Origin: Linanthus parryae
Taxonomy: Eukaryota > Streptophyta > Magnoliopsida > Ericales > Polemoniaceae
Direction: 5' to 3'
DNA: 64,000 bases
NCBI GenBank assembly: GCA_023055425.1
Contig: JALGPY010000003.1
Span: 17,729,001-17,793,000 of the forward strand
Positions 10,987 to 23,729 of this stretch are shown in pieces. The notes under the pieces are model-generated. The model worked only from the letters and a program-made list of their open reading frames with translations, searched no databases and was not told where the DNA came from. Each line of letters begins with the position of its first letter. Position 1 is the stretch's first letter. The position numbers were made by a program, and so were the translations under genes.

Positions 10987-11808
10987 AAACATACAATTAT
11001 AGATGACATAGAAAAGTTGTCTATATGATATGTAGTGCATTAAGTTTCCATGTTGCATGAATAATTACGAACATGTACCTTAACAGTTTTAGTAAATTTT
11101 TTTGAAAGAACAATTTTAATACATTTTGGAAGCTAACTATTTCTTTGTTTATTTAATTTTTTTTAAGAAAATTATACCTCTCTCCTTTTAGGTTTAGGCA
11201 TCTCATTTATGAAATGCTCTGAAATAAATAATTTGACCCTTAATGTTTGTTGGTTCTTTGTTTGAAAGTATTATTTAAAATTTATAGACATCAATCAGCA
11301 CTTATACAAAGACATGTTCTACTATCACTCCAAAATTGTATCAAAATAAAAAAATATGCATGGCGACACATGTTTTACTTTCCTCACATTTTAAATATAT
11401 ATCTTCCAAATTTTTATTGTTGTTTACTTGACAGGAAAATAACTTTATTGATGTTCACCCCACAAAAGTTATTTTATTGATCGAGTTGAACGTTGGTCGT
11501 ATTTCTTCAACCATTAGTTGTCTTCATTGGGTTTGCATGTATAGTGCACTTCTTTTAATAACAAAATGTAGCATGTAATCTTTATATATGTAAATGACTT
11601 ATTATATACTTGGAATTTTTATGGAATTCGGCTTTCGTCGTGGGTAAAACGAATGCTCGCATTGGTACGCACTTGGAAAGCAAAAATGAGAAACTGGTAT
11701 TTCATTTTAATTCATGAAATGAGATTCTGTCAAAAATAAAATAAATTAAACAGTCGTTTATTATAACTTGCATTTTGATTATAAAAAAGACGCAAATTTT
11801 TATTTTTG

Positions 11809-13256
11809 GCTTAATTACTTAATGTCTACCCCCAGTATAGTGAAACTATCACATTGCACTATCCACTATCAAAACTTGCTGACAATGTTCCCCATTTGCA
11901 ATAAATCAGTCACTTTGAAACTGGGAACAAAATTCCGTCTTTCACTTAACGGATCAAGCCGTTAGTTGACTTTGATGTCCCTTTGTTAAAGGGTAATATT
12001 GTCAATTGACTTTGTTTGATGAACACTAATATCATCATTACAATCACCACCACAACCACCACTATCACCGCCACATATAAACCAGAGTCCGGCTACCCCA
12101 CCGCCATCACCGCCACCAGGACCCAGAATCCGGCCACCCCACCACATAAAAGTAGAGAAACCAATGATGAAGAAATCTTCAACACTTCATAGTGTGACCT
12201 TTGTTTCAATTGTGTCAAACTAAAGAACTGGAACCAAATTTGTTTTCAAAATGGGAACTTGAAAATCACCGGCACAGCCCAGCACTTCAAAAGGACCACA
12301 AAGCTCCGACAATCTCCAAATCAGTTCACTCATGACAGAGAAGACTCTCAACCCAGGTTCAAAGATTCTTGAAACCCGTCCATAAACACCACCTTTGGAA
12401 ACCAGTCCTACCCGACACTGATTCAACCAATAAATCGCCTTGAAATCGGACCCAAAGACGATTAAACAACCGTAGAAATTTCAACCCAAAATTTAACACT
12501 AACCAAACTAATCTCGATCCTGAGATGATTCAATGCCTCCATCGAATCAAAAGAGGTAAACAGCCTCTTTGTACCTCCATATTTTCTGGCAACACTCCGG
12601 CGACCTCGGAAAAGGAAAGCAACAACACCACAAGATAGTCAAACATCAGATCTACAACCTCTCAGACGAAATCAATACCGCCTCTTGGTACCTCCATAAA
12701 TTCCGGTGTTAGGTCCGGCGACCTCAAGGTACACAATTTCCCGATCTACACCCTCTCTTAAGAAATCAGAGAGTTTCAGGAAGGAGAAGGAGGGCAAAAC
12801 CCACATCATTGGCGGCGGCGATGACTCCCTATCGAGACAAAGGAATGGATGGACGGAGGGATGGATGATTGAGATCGAGGCTGAGATAGAGGGAGGGAAG
12901 AAGGGAGGGAAGCAATCCATCTGCAAATCGTCCACCAACCGCCCTAATCTTTCTCTCTCTCTATGTTCGTAGACATGATTTGGACTGAGACGGGAGGGAG
13001 ATCCATCCCTTATCTTCAACTATATTTCCTTTTTCTTTATTCTTTTCTTTCTGTTCTGATTTGTTTCCATGTTATGTTTATTGTTCGGCATTGACCATTT
13101 TGCCCTTATTGAGATGATGGTGTTTGGATGGAATTTTTTCTCAGTTTCAAAGTGATCGATTTATTGCAAATGGGGAACATTATCAGCAAGTTTTGATAGT
13201 GGGTAGTGAAATGTGATAGTTTCACTATACTGGGGGTAGGCATTAAGTAATTAAGC
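11809..13256. mobile_element. Mutator-like element with about 105-bp TIRs
   Basis: The first and last roughly 105 bp are inverted copies: GCTTAATTACTTAATGTCTA, then the blocks AGTATAGTGAAACTATCACA and CCCATTTGCAATAAATCA. Flanking TTTATTTTTG and TTTATTTTTT form a 10-bp imperfect target duplication. Long TIRs with a 9-10 bp duplication indicate the Mutator superfamily. The 1.2-kb interior has no recognisable transposase. It includes a short internal near-repeat (GGTACCTCCATA-like at about 12570 and 12689). A truncated relative sits in GDSL gene 2. Confidence 0.8.
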
Positions 13257-15972
13257 TTTATTTTTTGACTTCTACTCTTTGAAGCATTGCCATAGTTTGC
13301 AGTCTTTCATTATATCAAATTTTCAGAGAATTGATTTAAGTTTTTCTTTGTTTGTTGATTTCTCCAACTCTACAGATATGATCTCCATCTTAGAAAAGGA
13401 GGTAAAGTCCCTTAAGGAATAGTTTCCAACTGCCACACATTTGCCAAAAGACAGCAAACAGTAGCAGAAGCATAAGGCTAAGAATATGTATTCGTAACAT
13501 TCATCCAGCATCTGATGTACATAAAGTCCATAATAGTTTATTGAAACTAAAAATACAAATGGGTATCGAGTTTGACCGAAAACCATGATAATCAACAATG
13601 AAAATTATAAACTTCCATAACTTAAATGGTAAATTGTATCCTCGTTCAAGCTCAGATACCATCATCAGTTAACTTTCTAAAAAACAACACGATGCATAAC
13701 TATGAAATGTAATGTCACAAAAAATTATTAATTACACGGCCTATAGCATCTGCAACTAAAAAATATATATATATCAGGTAATAAGGTATAAAAATTTGAC
13801 CGTAGATCCTTGAAGTGGAGTCGAAAGCAAAGTTAATTTGAAGAAAATGAAAGGGGTAGTAGCTAGTAGAGGGTGAAGAAGTTGGAAGAAGAAGAAGAAA
13901 AAAATGTGTCTTTAAATGCTCTACAGTTTCATTGAAAAGTAAATGGGATACCTCAAAAAGAAAGTAAATGGGCCAAAATAATTACATTCATTTCTCTTAA
14001 AGTTCTTCTTTGATGCATTTCAAAAAGAAAAGTTCTTCATTCATGAAGAAAATTAAAGATAGAGAAATCAGAGAAAAAACTTGTGGGTGTAACCATTTGG
14101 ACTACAAGCATGGATGTTATGGAAAATGAATAGCCTAAAAACTTTTTTTATTCACACGATTAAGTTCTCATATTAAAAAAAGAAATAAACTAAACTTAAT
14201 AAATTTATGATGCATTTTATGACGCACTCTCAGAAAACAAAAATTTCATAAAGACAACTAATTAAAATCTAAATCATTGTTAAATGAAAAGTGTCCTTGA
14301 TGAAAGTTATATTTTACAGAGTTTGGAAACATCTTTACTCCTAAGAGTACTAATGTGAGTACATGAAAACAATAACACTATATTCATTAATTCTAGACGC
14401 TACAGTATTAGTACAATTAGTAGATTTTAATTTTGTAACCTCCTTTCAATAATTGTTTCATCCATCAGTTAAAAAGCTTTTTGGTTCCTTTCCATGCATA
14501 TTGGACAATTTCTCCATGTTTGATCTTCATTTCGTAAATGCATGTATGGTTCTTATATCAAAAAAGTTGAACGTTACAACAACAAAAATAATTTTTTTGA
14601 AAATTGATTATTGCAACAAAATAAAAGCCGTTACATACCATATTTAGAATGGTAACGAATAAGAGTATTTGTTTTTCTTATTCAAAAAATCAAATAAAAG
14701 AAAAATAAGTGATGAAGAACGACGAACATACAATTTACAGATGAAGACGAATTTCATAAACCTGTACATGAATCAATCATGATTCTTAAATTGGTATTCC
14801 GAACTAAAATAATATTAAAAATAATTCTTAGTTTACCTTGATGTGAACTCAAGTGGATAAGAACATGTTGTCACCAAAACAGTACAAACTTATTTCATCT
14901 ATGTCTTAATCTGTCTTAAACTTTTACATAAATAAAGACGGACACCGAAATCGTTAAATTTCATACAAGTTCTAAGAATGTCATATTATATGACTTCTAA
15001 GAAGGACAAATTAAGGAATCAATTGGCAGTTCTCGCTATTTAGGCCCATATTATTGTACTTCGATTCCGAAATTCAATGCACATGTTCTTGAATTACCAG
15101 TTGATTTAGATTTGTATCACCATGCACAACATGATCTTGGAAGATAAATAGCGAGAGTCGCTAATTAGTTCCTTAATTTGTTGTTTTTTCCATCTGAAAC
15201 GGAGTTGTCAAAAATCATCTTAAACAGAATATGAAGATTTTAGAGAATGCATGAAGAAAGGAATAAAACATACGAACTAAACCCTCTTATTTCAAGATAT
15301 ATCAACCATGGACTAAATTGTAAAACTAAATACTAATAAGTGAAAGTTGTAGAAGCCAAGAATGAGTTTCAAGAAAGGCGCACAATCGTGCCTGACTTGG
15401 AATTTTCCAAAAGAATTTCTCACGCAAGACGAATTATTGATTCTAAAGTTAAAAGTATCATGAAGGACTTTTTGTTTCTTAAAAAATACAAATCAAACGC
15501 AAAACTAACCTGTCATGATCGCCATCATAACCATAGAAGCATGCTGCCTTCTGCTACGAAATTCATAGAAAGCTCTCGCAATACTGGATGGGTTAAACAA
15601 ATGGAAGCCAACCCAGTTAAATTCAACATGAAAGATTAAAGATGAAGGATGAAGAAGTCTTACCTTACACTGCCAATAAACAATTGATGCTATCATCACA
15701 AACCAATAGGAGTGAAGAAGGCATAATCTACATTATTGAAAAGGGAAGATGATTAGTAAGGTTCTGTAACTGAATGATGAATGGCACAATAAAACCATTA
15801 TCAATCAAATACTCATGACCAATAATTAATACATTTGTCGGTTTCATGTAAAAATAATAATGAGATTTAGGGGTATTGTGGGCATTTGTGAAAAACTAGG
15901 AAACAACCCAAGTGAAAAAACACTTGAAGTGGTTAAACACTAATATTCTCTTCACTCTTTTTAGTAGTAGAG
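13257..15972. other. Remaining Helitron interior
   Basis: AT-rich sequence with short ORFs only (the longest about 99 residues at 15340-15639). None carries a domain I recognise, and no captured exon can be supported. An inverted repeat lies at 15006-15181. Confidence 0.5.
15006..15181. repeat. Inverted repeat with about 40-bp arms (MITE-like)
   Basis: The left arm contains ACAAATTAAGGAATCAATTG and TCTCGCTATTTA. The right arm contains the complements TAAATAGCGAGAG and TTAGTTCCTTAATTTGT. The arms are separated by about 95 bp. No clear target duplication was found. Confidence 0.7.
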
Positions 15973-16834
15973 ATAACTATTCAGTTCATATCTTTTCGTA
16001 CGTGTATTTTCATCATTCATGTGTCCTTTGGGACGGGTACCTTCATGATTATAGAAAGGGAGTGATTAGTCCTTAATATTTTCACTCAATATTGTCAAAT
16101 CTCTCTCCTTCATTTTCTTTCAATCTGTTTTGTGTTCAATGGATGGTTTAGAATGCTTACCTCGAAAGTGAAAAAGTGGTGGAAGCACGACCAACAAGCA
16201 AGGAAACTCAAAACTAAGAATATCAATCACGCAAGTTCAGTCGACTCATTCATAAACAAATTCCGGAAAGACAAAGACCATCGATCGATATATTGAGAGC
16301 GAAGTACCATCGCTTTCCCTCCTCAAAGGAGACAGGTTAACTACTTCCTATTCTTTCAGGAAGCTCTTCTTCTTATTTCATTTCAGGTTTGGAGGATTTG
16401 GCATTCATTTTAGAGGCTGCACCATATATTGGCGTCTTATTAAGGCCTAAAAAGGTGTCACTATTTGTCTTAAGTGAAGAACGAAACAACTAACGAAACA
16501 ACTATCATTAGAGACGTTCTCCAGGTCCTTTTGCAACGTTGAGGGGCATATAAATCTCCAAAAAATCATTTGTATTTGAAATGTTAATTTAGAAACACTT
16601 ATTTTTCACTAATTTGCATAGTTGAGTATTAAATGTTGAAAACAAATTATTTCTCAATTTTAAATGCTGCAGTACTTATGTTTTGTTTTTATCGTCCCAA
16701 TTTCAAAAATAGATTTGTAAAAAAGAAATAAAGTATATGCGTTTGAGTTATAGTTCTCATTAATTTTATTTTATTTGTTGGTATTCTATTATAAATAACA
16801 TCATTTAACTTTATATTTATAGGAAATTAAAAAT

Positions 16835-16862
16835 TACGTGCAACACACGTACTTATAACTAG
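16835..16862 (+). mobile_element. Helitron 3' terminus, plus strand
   Basis: A hairpin TACGTG-CAACA-CACGTA is followed by ACTTATAACTAG and then T, the canonical Helitron 3' end. I found no matching TC-type 5' end upstream, so the element's start and length are unknown. Confidence 0.55.
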
Positions 16863-17477
16863 TAATGTACAAATATCGTTACTCTGTGAAATGTACCTTA
16901 AATAATCGCCTTTGAGCTAATACCGTGTTGCTTCCAAATGAATTAGATACTACATGCCACACATTAATTAATTATTACGTCGTGCATCCCATGATGCAGC
17001 TGGTAGGCCCAATTTTATGATTTTTATTTAATCACATGCTGCACACTCTCAGTTTAATGTAAATGTCTGATTGCTACATCCATTTGTGAAAACTGTCTAA
17101 TTGCATTCAACTACCAAAGGCCAAAACAATTCCGTCACCAAAACTGGCGCTTGGCGGATTCCATCAAGCCCATATCGTAGATGGTACAAAAAGCATCACA
17201 TCAAAGTTGTGTGAGGAAAAACCCTTTACACATTCTAAATCAATTTTCAAATGATGGAAGCAATCCGGCAGTTCTAGCAACGTGGGTTGCAAGCAAGCGT
17301 GGAGCCGTGGAAAATGCAACATGTAATCAATTAAGCCTATAATTAACTATTTACTTAAGCCTCTGTCTCAACTCTCAACTAACATATGTTCGGTAAATAT
17401 TCCATTGCATCTTCACCTACTTTGTTTAGATTATATAAATTCTTGCAGCTTCTGTCATTATACCCAATACGCAAAGC
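16863..17477 (+). promoter_or_regulatory. Upstream region of GDSL gene 1
   Basis: About 600 bp without an ORF of interest. A TATA box (TTATATAAAT) lies at 17431-17440, about 40 bp before the coding start, which implies a very short 5' UTR. An in-frame TAA at 17436-17438 closes the frame upstream. Confidence 0.55.
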
Positions 17478-20359
17478 TTGGTCAATTCCAATCTCATCCT
17501 CTTTATCGTCTTCTCAGGTTTGATCCAATACTCCACAGGAAGATGCTTCTCATCAATCATTTCCTTCGGAGACTCTCTGGCTGATACTGGCAACTTCAAT
17601 CTTCTCTTAAACGGAGTTTTATCGTATAAGCGTGCCCCCGCCGCCTTCCCGCCATATGGAGAAACTTTTTTTGGTCACCCCACCGGTCGTTGCTCCGACG
17701 GCCGTCTTGTGATTGATTTCATTGGTTTGCACACAACTTTATTACAACTCTGTTTTGGTTAATTCGGGACTTGGGTATTGGTTAAATTATTAATTGTTGG
17801 ATTGGGTTCTGCTTTGTTTGTTGATTGGTTGCAGCTCAGCATCTTGGACTTCCATTGGTGCCACCATATGGTAGTAAGGACGAAAGTGAAAATTATGCGA
17901 AGTTCAGGAAGGGTGTGAATTTTGCTTTTGCAGGTGGTGCTGCCCTTGGCTCGGAGTTTTTTCAGAAAAGAGGGGTTCAAGCCTTCACAAATGTTTCTTT
18001 GGGTACTCAGTTGGGTTGGTTCAAAGACATTTTGCCTTCTCTTTGTCACTCTCCCTCAGGTGATAGCATATTTTTTCTTTCACTTTCATATTTTGGTAGC
18101 GCGGTGCAATAAAACTCCCGCTATACGGGGTCCAATGACCGAGGCATGAATTGGTCAAGAGGCGGCCACAATTAAGAAGTTTCCGATTATATCTTTCATA
18201 TTCGTTAAACGAAAACAAGATACTCAACAGAATAGTGCAAGGGGGAGTATTTTTAGTTATTAGAGACTTGTCTAATATTTTTAGGAACACAATTTCATAT
18301 AGTAGCTAAAAAAGATAAGGTATTTGCAGTTATTGGGGGCATACATATTACTTCTTAATATGTTTTGGAGCACAATTGAGAGTAGAAGCTAAATGAGGGG
18401 AGGCATCCGCAGTTGTTGGGAAAGTTTTGTTGGTGTGGAGGAGGGGGGGGGGGGGGGGGGGGGGGGGGGAAGAGATGACCCGTGTGCCCCAGCTAGTTGC
18501 ACCCCTGCGGGTCTAAGGAGGGTCACCATCACACCTGCTTAGGGTATTGTATGTAAGGAATGAGAAGCTAAGTATTTATACAAGCGACTACATACACTAC
18601 ATCAGTATCTACAAGTTATGGTAAGATAGTGGTGATCGATTTCATGATTGATATTATCTCATTCCTGAGAAATTTTTAGATACTTGTACGCATTCCTTGC
18701 CTTGCACTTTTGTAAGAGTATGTTTCCACGACCCGACGTTTTACCTCCTGGTGACACGACGACTTTGCTGTTGAGCCAAGGCTTAGTCGTGCTTTTCGGA
18801 CTAGTTGATACAGGTGAACTGTATCATCATCGTTAATTAGTAGTATTATTTATTTATTTGTTAGTAATCAGTTACTTAATTTTAATTAATTAGTGACCGG
18901 ATTTTCATGTCGGTTCTTTCCCGACCCGTACAGTCAAACAGTCTAGGTTAGGGTTAGGAATTTAGTATTTATATCCTTGTTCAATCAGTATTTTTAACCA
19001 ATTAATCAAGAAAACAGTAATATTGTGTCGTGTTTTTAGTTTTCACGTTCGTGTGCATTCATGTAGCGATTTGATAGCGTCTTGAATTGCTACCACGTTA
19101 GGTAAACCCTGACCGTAGTGATATATTACTCATGTGTTAGGGTTTTTTTTTTTTTTTTTCAATATGAACTTGATCGACTTGTAATTCATGTGGAAAATGC
19201 CAGAATGCAATGAGCATGTGCAGAATGCTCTGGTTCTGGTGGGAATCGGAGGCAACGATTACAACATCCCGTTTGTGGCAGGGAAGAGCAAAGAAGAAAT
19301 GCGATCATATGTGCCAACAGTAATCAGTGCCATTTCTTCAGCCATCAATGTAAGAAGTAAACCTATTTATAGTTTGAGCCAAGAGGCAAACTGCATGTAT
19401 ACCATTCTCTTTGCAATATATTATTTTTGTTAAAGAATAAAAGTAAAGATCGGTGTTGCAGGAGCTGATCGAGATTGGAGCAGAGACGATCATGGTTCCA
19501 GGATGTCTGCCACTTGGATGCGCAGCTGTCAATATGAAGGGTTTTCCTGGTGCTTCACAAACAGAAGATTATGATCCACAAACAGGGTGCCTCATCTGGT
19601 TTAATGAAGTAGCCGAGTATCATAACGAAATGCTTCAAGCAGAATTGAAGCGGATTAAGGAGTCTCATCCCCATGCCACCGTCTCATACGCAGACTATTA
19701 CAACGCAGCAATGGATCTTTATCGCGACCCTATCAAATATGGTAACTTTTTTTTTCTTTCTTCGAAAAACCTAGGCGGCATAACCCCGAGTTTAATTAGT
19801 GACCAAATATCAAGCCCAATCTGTACCAAAATACGTGGGGTCACCAAATGTAACCCACTAGCAAACTAGGCTAAAAAAATATCTCAAGGAGGTCGAAAGT
19901 ATAACAGGTCTAATGCATCATGCCTCTACAAACTACGAATAGCCAAATGAATTTTCTCGTTATGCTGGTAACTTTTATTCAAATAGCCATAAAATGTTGA
20001 GTTTTATTAAATAAGTTGTAGTATAACCTTTTGTATGCCGGATTTTGAATGTAGGGTTTAGTACTCGAGGAGCTCGGGAAGTATGCTGTGGCGGTGGCTC
20101 AGGATGCGGATCTCCAACATCAAAAGCTTGCGACCAGCCTGCTTCATACATTTCGTGGGATGGGGTGCACTTAACAGAAGCCGCATATAGTTGGATGTCG
20201 AAAGGATTGTTACAAGGACCATATACACTACCACTCATCAACACGACATGCCTTTCTGTATCAGCTCACGGGGCAATTTACGACATGAATTCTTGGTACA
20301 CCAATGTCTTCCTTTGTCTTGTTTCTCTATTTTTGATTAAACGTTTTGTGTCGGGGTAA
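17478..20359 (+). CDS. GDSL esterase/lipase gene 1 (ATG replaced by TTG)
   Basis: Five exons by GT-AG signals: 17478-17724, 17835-18059, 19204-19349, 19462-19741 and 20055-20359, about 400 residues in one frame. GDSL esterases are secreted SGNH hydrolases that cleave ester or lipid substrates. Motifs: an N-terminal hydrophobic segment, [11 protein letters not shown] with the nucleophile Ser (block I), the catalytic-block Gly and Asn, GGNDYN (block III), and [11 protein letters not shown] near the C terminus with the Asp and His of the triad. It resembles the Arabidopsis At1g28600-type group. The codon where genes 2 and 3 have ATG is TTG, and no in-frame ATG lies between it and the upstream TAA at 17436. 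It may therefore be silent, use a non-AUG start, or lose the signal peptide. Exon 3 is one codon shorter than in the paralogs, just before GGND. Intron 2 is 1144 bp and full of repeats. The C terminus is longer and more hydrophobic ([13 protein letters not shown]) than in genes 2 and 3. Confidence 0.85.
18060..19203. other. Repeat-filled intron 2 of GDSL gene 1
   Basis: Holds a segment near 18104-18160 resembling the reverse complement of a plant Au-type SINE 3' region (CTCCCGCTATACGGGGTCC; weak). It also has an uninterrupted run of 27 G at 18443-18469 and a poly-T run at 19143-19159. From 18807 there is a TGATAC-starting stretch sharing CTAGGTTAGGGTTAGG with the LTR family at 8903, perhaps a diverged solo LTR. 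The matching intron in gene 2 is 335 bp. Confidence 0.45.
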
Positions 20360-20510
20360 TAAGAGATGTGTAACTCAATTTTGTATGTTTTTACAGAAAA
20401 CTTTCCACTCACACTATCGCTTGTTCGAACAATGTCTTTTTTAGCTAAGCATGGGAAAAAATATCATCATATAAATTTAGTTTTGTGGTATTTTATTTTT
20501 TTTGAGAATA

Positions 20511-20537
20511 CTAGTTAGGTGAACGTGAGTTGCACGT
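20511..20537 (-). mobile_element. Helitron 3' terminus, minus strand
   Basis: On the minus strand a hairpin CACGT...ACGTG (stem 20523-20527 with 20533-20537) precedes CTAG at 20511. It resembles the end of the 10959-15973 element. No TC-type 5' end was identified to its right, so the extent is unknown. Confidence 0.5.
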
Positions 20538-21457
20538 GGATAGAATAGTGTTGCTAACATTATCGAGTGAAAAGAATATATGAAACATGGTAAAACAAAT
20601 TGGAACCATTGGCAACGCCATTATTTAACACTGAATACAGTTAACCTTATTTTGCATACCAATATGTTTGAAAACGTGAGCACATAACTGCTTATGTCAA
20701 TGAAATACAATATGAATCATAAAAACATATTAAACATTCAAGCAACTTCAAGAACTTTAAACATCTTTCGCACTTCATAGGCCAATGCACCTGTGAGACT
20801 TTTCGTAGGCCATTTTATTTTCATATCATATCGATTAGACGTTGTCTGCCTTATTTTAAGGTCATCATAGTTGGTTGCATATGCTCTTCATTGGTTCAAA
20901 ACGTACTCTAAATGGACGAATATGGTTGCGGTAATTCCACTTCAGCAATGTTGAGAAAATTCACTAAAGATGATGAATAAAAAGTAGGAAAATTAACTCT
21001 GTGTTCCAAGAAATTTAACTTTCTAAAGTGACTCCCCTATGGTTTTCTGAGAGAAACACAATCCTTATGGACGCTTATCGTGTTGCTGCTCTTATCCTTT
21101 GCTAGGTACATTTTGTCTGTTTTGGTTTCTAAGATGATGATCATCCTAGAACCCCTAACTCATGAAATCTGCAGTACAAATCTGCAATTCAAAGTGTTCC
21201 CGAAGATAACCCTTCATCATATTCATGAGAATGCTTGAATATGCATTTCTCATGTCAAGTTCTTTTCTACCTGATTAATCGAATAACATTAAACCTAATG
21301 CACGAAGAATGCTACCAACCATAATACAAAGACAATCAAAGAATGGCAAATGCATATCAGATGGTGATGATGACACATTTTCATTTTAACTAATGTTACA
21401 AAGACGATCCAAAAAAAGTTTCTTCAAGGTTATCAATCAGATTTCTAAAAACGTTGT

Positions 21458-21735
21458 CATATGATGTCAGTGCCAGAACTTATTTTGATGAACTTGTTGT
21501 AATTTCATCCGAATCTGCTTGCCATACAATTTAATAATATTCTCCCAATAGAAAATTGATATCTTTTTGTTTCGAATTGATAATATTCTCCCAATAATAT
21601 TCTCCCATATGATGTAAGTGCCAGAACTTATTTTAATGAACTTGTTGTAATTTCATCAGGATCTGCATGCAACACAAATTAATAATATTCTCCCAATAAA
21701 AAATTGATAACTTCTTGTTCCGAATTGAGAAACAA
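21458..21735. repeat. Direct duplication, about 145-bp units
   Basis: Two diverged copies, near 21458-21590 and 21606-21735, share GTGCCAGAACTTATTTT, GAACTTGTTGTAATTTCATC and TTAATAATATTCTCCCAATA. Extra copies of TAATATTCTCCCA between them suggest slippage. Confidence 0.8.
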
Positions 21736-23208
21736 GGAATGAATGTACATCATGATTCCATTGATGTTTTTTTCTCTAGCCGGCTCTCTACCGCATAGGC
21801 TGGTAAAAAATGAACAAACACATGTTTACAATGGGAGATAAGCCTAAAACCTAGTCCAGTAATAAACAACATAAATATTGTATACGTCTTTTGGTGGAAA
21901 AGCTTTTTAGAATGAACTATCAAAACAATATTTTACCTATCTAGGCCAACAGCCAGATGGAGGAACATATCTGATGAATTGACATGTTACACACATCGAT
22001 CTTCCCGGAACCCAAGCAATGTATATCTCGTGGATTTCATCCTAATCAATCAATTTATATAAGACGTTAAAATCAGCAGTCGAAGCTCGGTAATTGTATA
22101 GACAAAGTTGCAAGGAAGTCCATTGAAACATATGATTCAATTTGAAAGGAAGCAAGTGAAACTTACCAAAATATCATTGCGACCATCTGAAAACCACTGC
22201 CTTCGGATTGGAGAGATATGAAATGGTTTATCGTTTGAAAAAACACAAACCCTAATCGGTACTTTTATGAGTGGCCATCCAAACAGCTTTATAGAGGGAT
22301 TAGGGAGTAGGTAGAATGTAGTATTTTGAAGTTTTTTGTAGTAACAGTAACTCCCTCAGATGTTTTTAAAAAAGAAAGAACAAACAACCTGTATCCCTCT
22401 GCTTGTGTTCCGCAGATGGGGTTGTGTATGCTTTGCATGGAGTTCTTAGAATCAGTAAACGAAAGATGTAAACGTCCGAATTCCGAAAGATGTAAACATC
22501 TGAATTCCGACTGATTTACACGAATGTCTCCCACAATCGGAAGATATATCTCATAGTATGGTGCCAGAACAGGATTCGGTAGTTCAAAAAAGAATCACTG
22601 AAGAGTCGTGGACATGACCGAGCATCAAAATACCAAAATCTAATGAATCGTTAGAAAAAACAGACACAATGAGAGATGGAGATTACCTAGGTTTCGAAGA
22701 GTGGAACTTCATGTGATGACTCAATAAATCGACTGAAACAGACCATTGGATAGACAACCATTGAAGAAGATGAAGCATACCTTTTGCTCGTACGAATCGA
22801 GTGGATCTCCGATGTTGGGATTACAGCCGGAAGTACTTATAGAATCCTAGTTAAAATTGTGATATGTCGTGCATGAGGTTATTGAAAAATTAAAGTAAGT
22901 TAAGGAATAGCCATACTTCTATAATAAACGATGGAATAGCCCAGGTTTAACTGGGTCGTCTTGTAATAAACAATTTTTGAGTGCCATTTTTATAATAACG
23001 AACTTAGGAGTCATTAAAATTTGTTCACTCTTTTAAGATAGTAAAAATGGTAATTTGTATTAGAAGAAAGTAAATTTGCAAAAGCGGTAGCGGTAGTGGT
23101 ATTATACGACTCGCTACAGTTTCGTATCTCCATTATCAATTTTTGATATGAAATGGATGTTCGTATTAAGAAGTTGGGCCTAGGCCCAATAAGTCAAGAT
23201 CCAATTTA

Positions 23209-23469
23209 CTCCCTCTGTCCCGTAAAGATAGTCAATATTTTTATTTTAGTCTGTCCCAAAATTCTTGTCCACTTACGTTTTTTAGGAAAAAAATATAACG
23301 AAGTTCCAAAATTACCCATTCATATTCAATACACTTAATCTTGGAGAAAAAAAATCAAGGATAATGGTGGAAATAGTATGTCAAAAATTTGGAGTGGGAT
23401 GCATTAATTGCATGTCTCCAAAAAAAGTTGTAGTTTCAAAAATGGACTACCTTTGGAGGACGGAGGGAG
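23209..23469. mobile_element. Stowaway MITE
   Basis: TIR CTCCCTCTGTCCC at the left and GGACGGAGGGAG at the right, flanked by TA at 23207-23208 and 23470-23471. The 261-bp length and CTCCCTCCGT-type termini are canonical for Stowaway. Confidence 0.92.
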
Positions 23470-23729
23470 TATTCACAGTTAAACAGGTTCCTCTAGAGAC
23501 ACCTCATCTTCTTCTAACAACATGGCACGCTTTGTGAAAAGGCAGCTGCATTTCCGTCTCTTACGCCATTGAAGTTTGACTCGGAGAAGGCAGCCCTCTC
23601 TTAGACCATTCAAGCATTTGCACCTTGTGAGTTCGTTCCTAATTCCACGAATAGTTGCAAAATTATTCAACATCACTTTAGGAGTTGTCTAATTACTTCA
23701 ATTTCTCATTCTCTGTTACCATTAATATT

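Larger units (their letters stand above)
10959..15973 (-). mobile_element. Non-autonomous Helitron, about 5.0 kb
   Basis: On the minus strand the element starts TCTCTACTACTAAAAAGAG at 15973 and ends CTAG at 10959. A 7-bp stem hairpin (CACGTGC-GTT-GCACGTG at 10970-10986) lies about 8 bp before the CTAG. It sits between A and T, the expected Helitron target. No Rep/helicase coding is seen, so it is non-autonomous. Its interior contains a complete long-TIR DNA element (11809-13256) and an inverted repeat at 15006-15181. Confidence 0.75.
20360..23206. other. Intergenic region downstream of GDSL gene 1
   Basis: No supported gene. Contents: a minus-strand Helitron 3' end at 20511, a direct duplication at about 21458-21735, and AT-rich filler. 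Short ORFs lack recognisable domains. Confidence 0.55.

Noticed and set aside
12672..13019. ORF inside the Mutator-like element as a captured gene
   Set aside because: No recognisable motif on either strand; low-complexity composition.
22289..22534. Short ORFs near 22.3-22.5 kb
   Set aside because: No domain; repeat-like AAGATGTAAAC phrases explain them.
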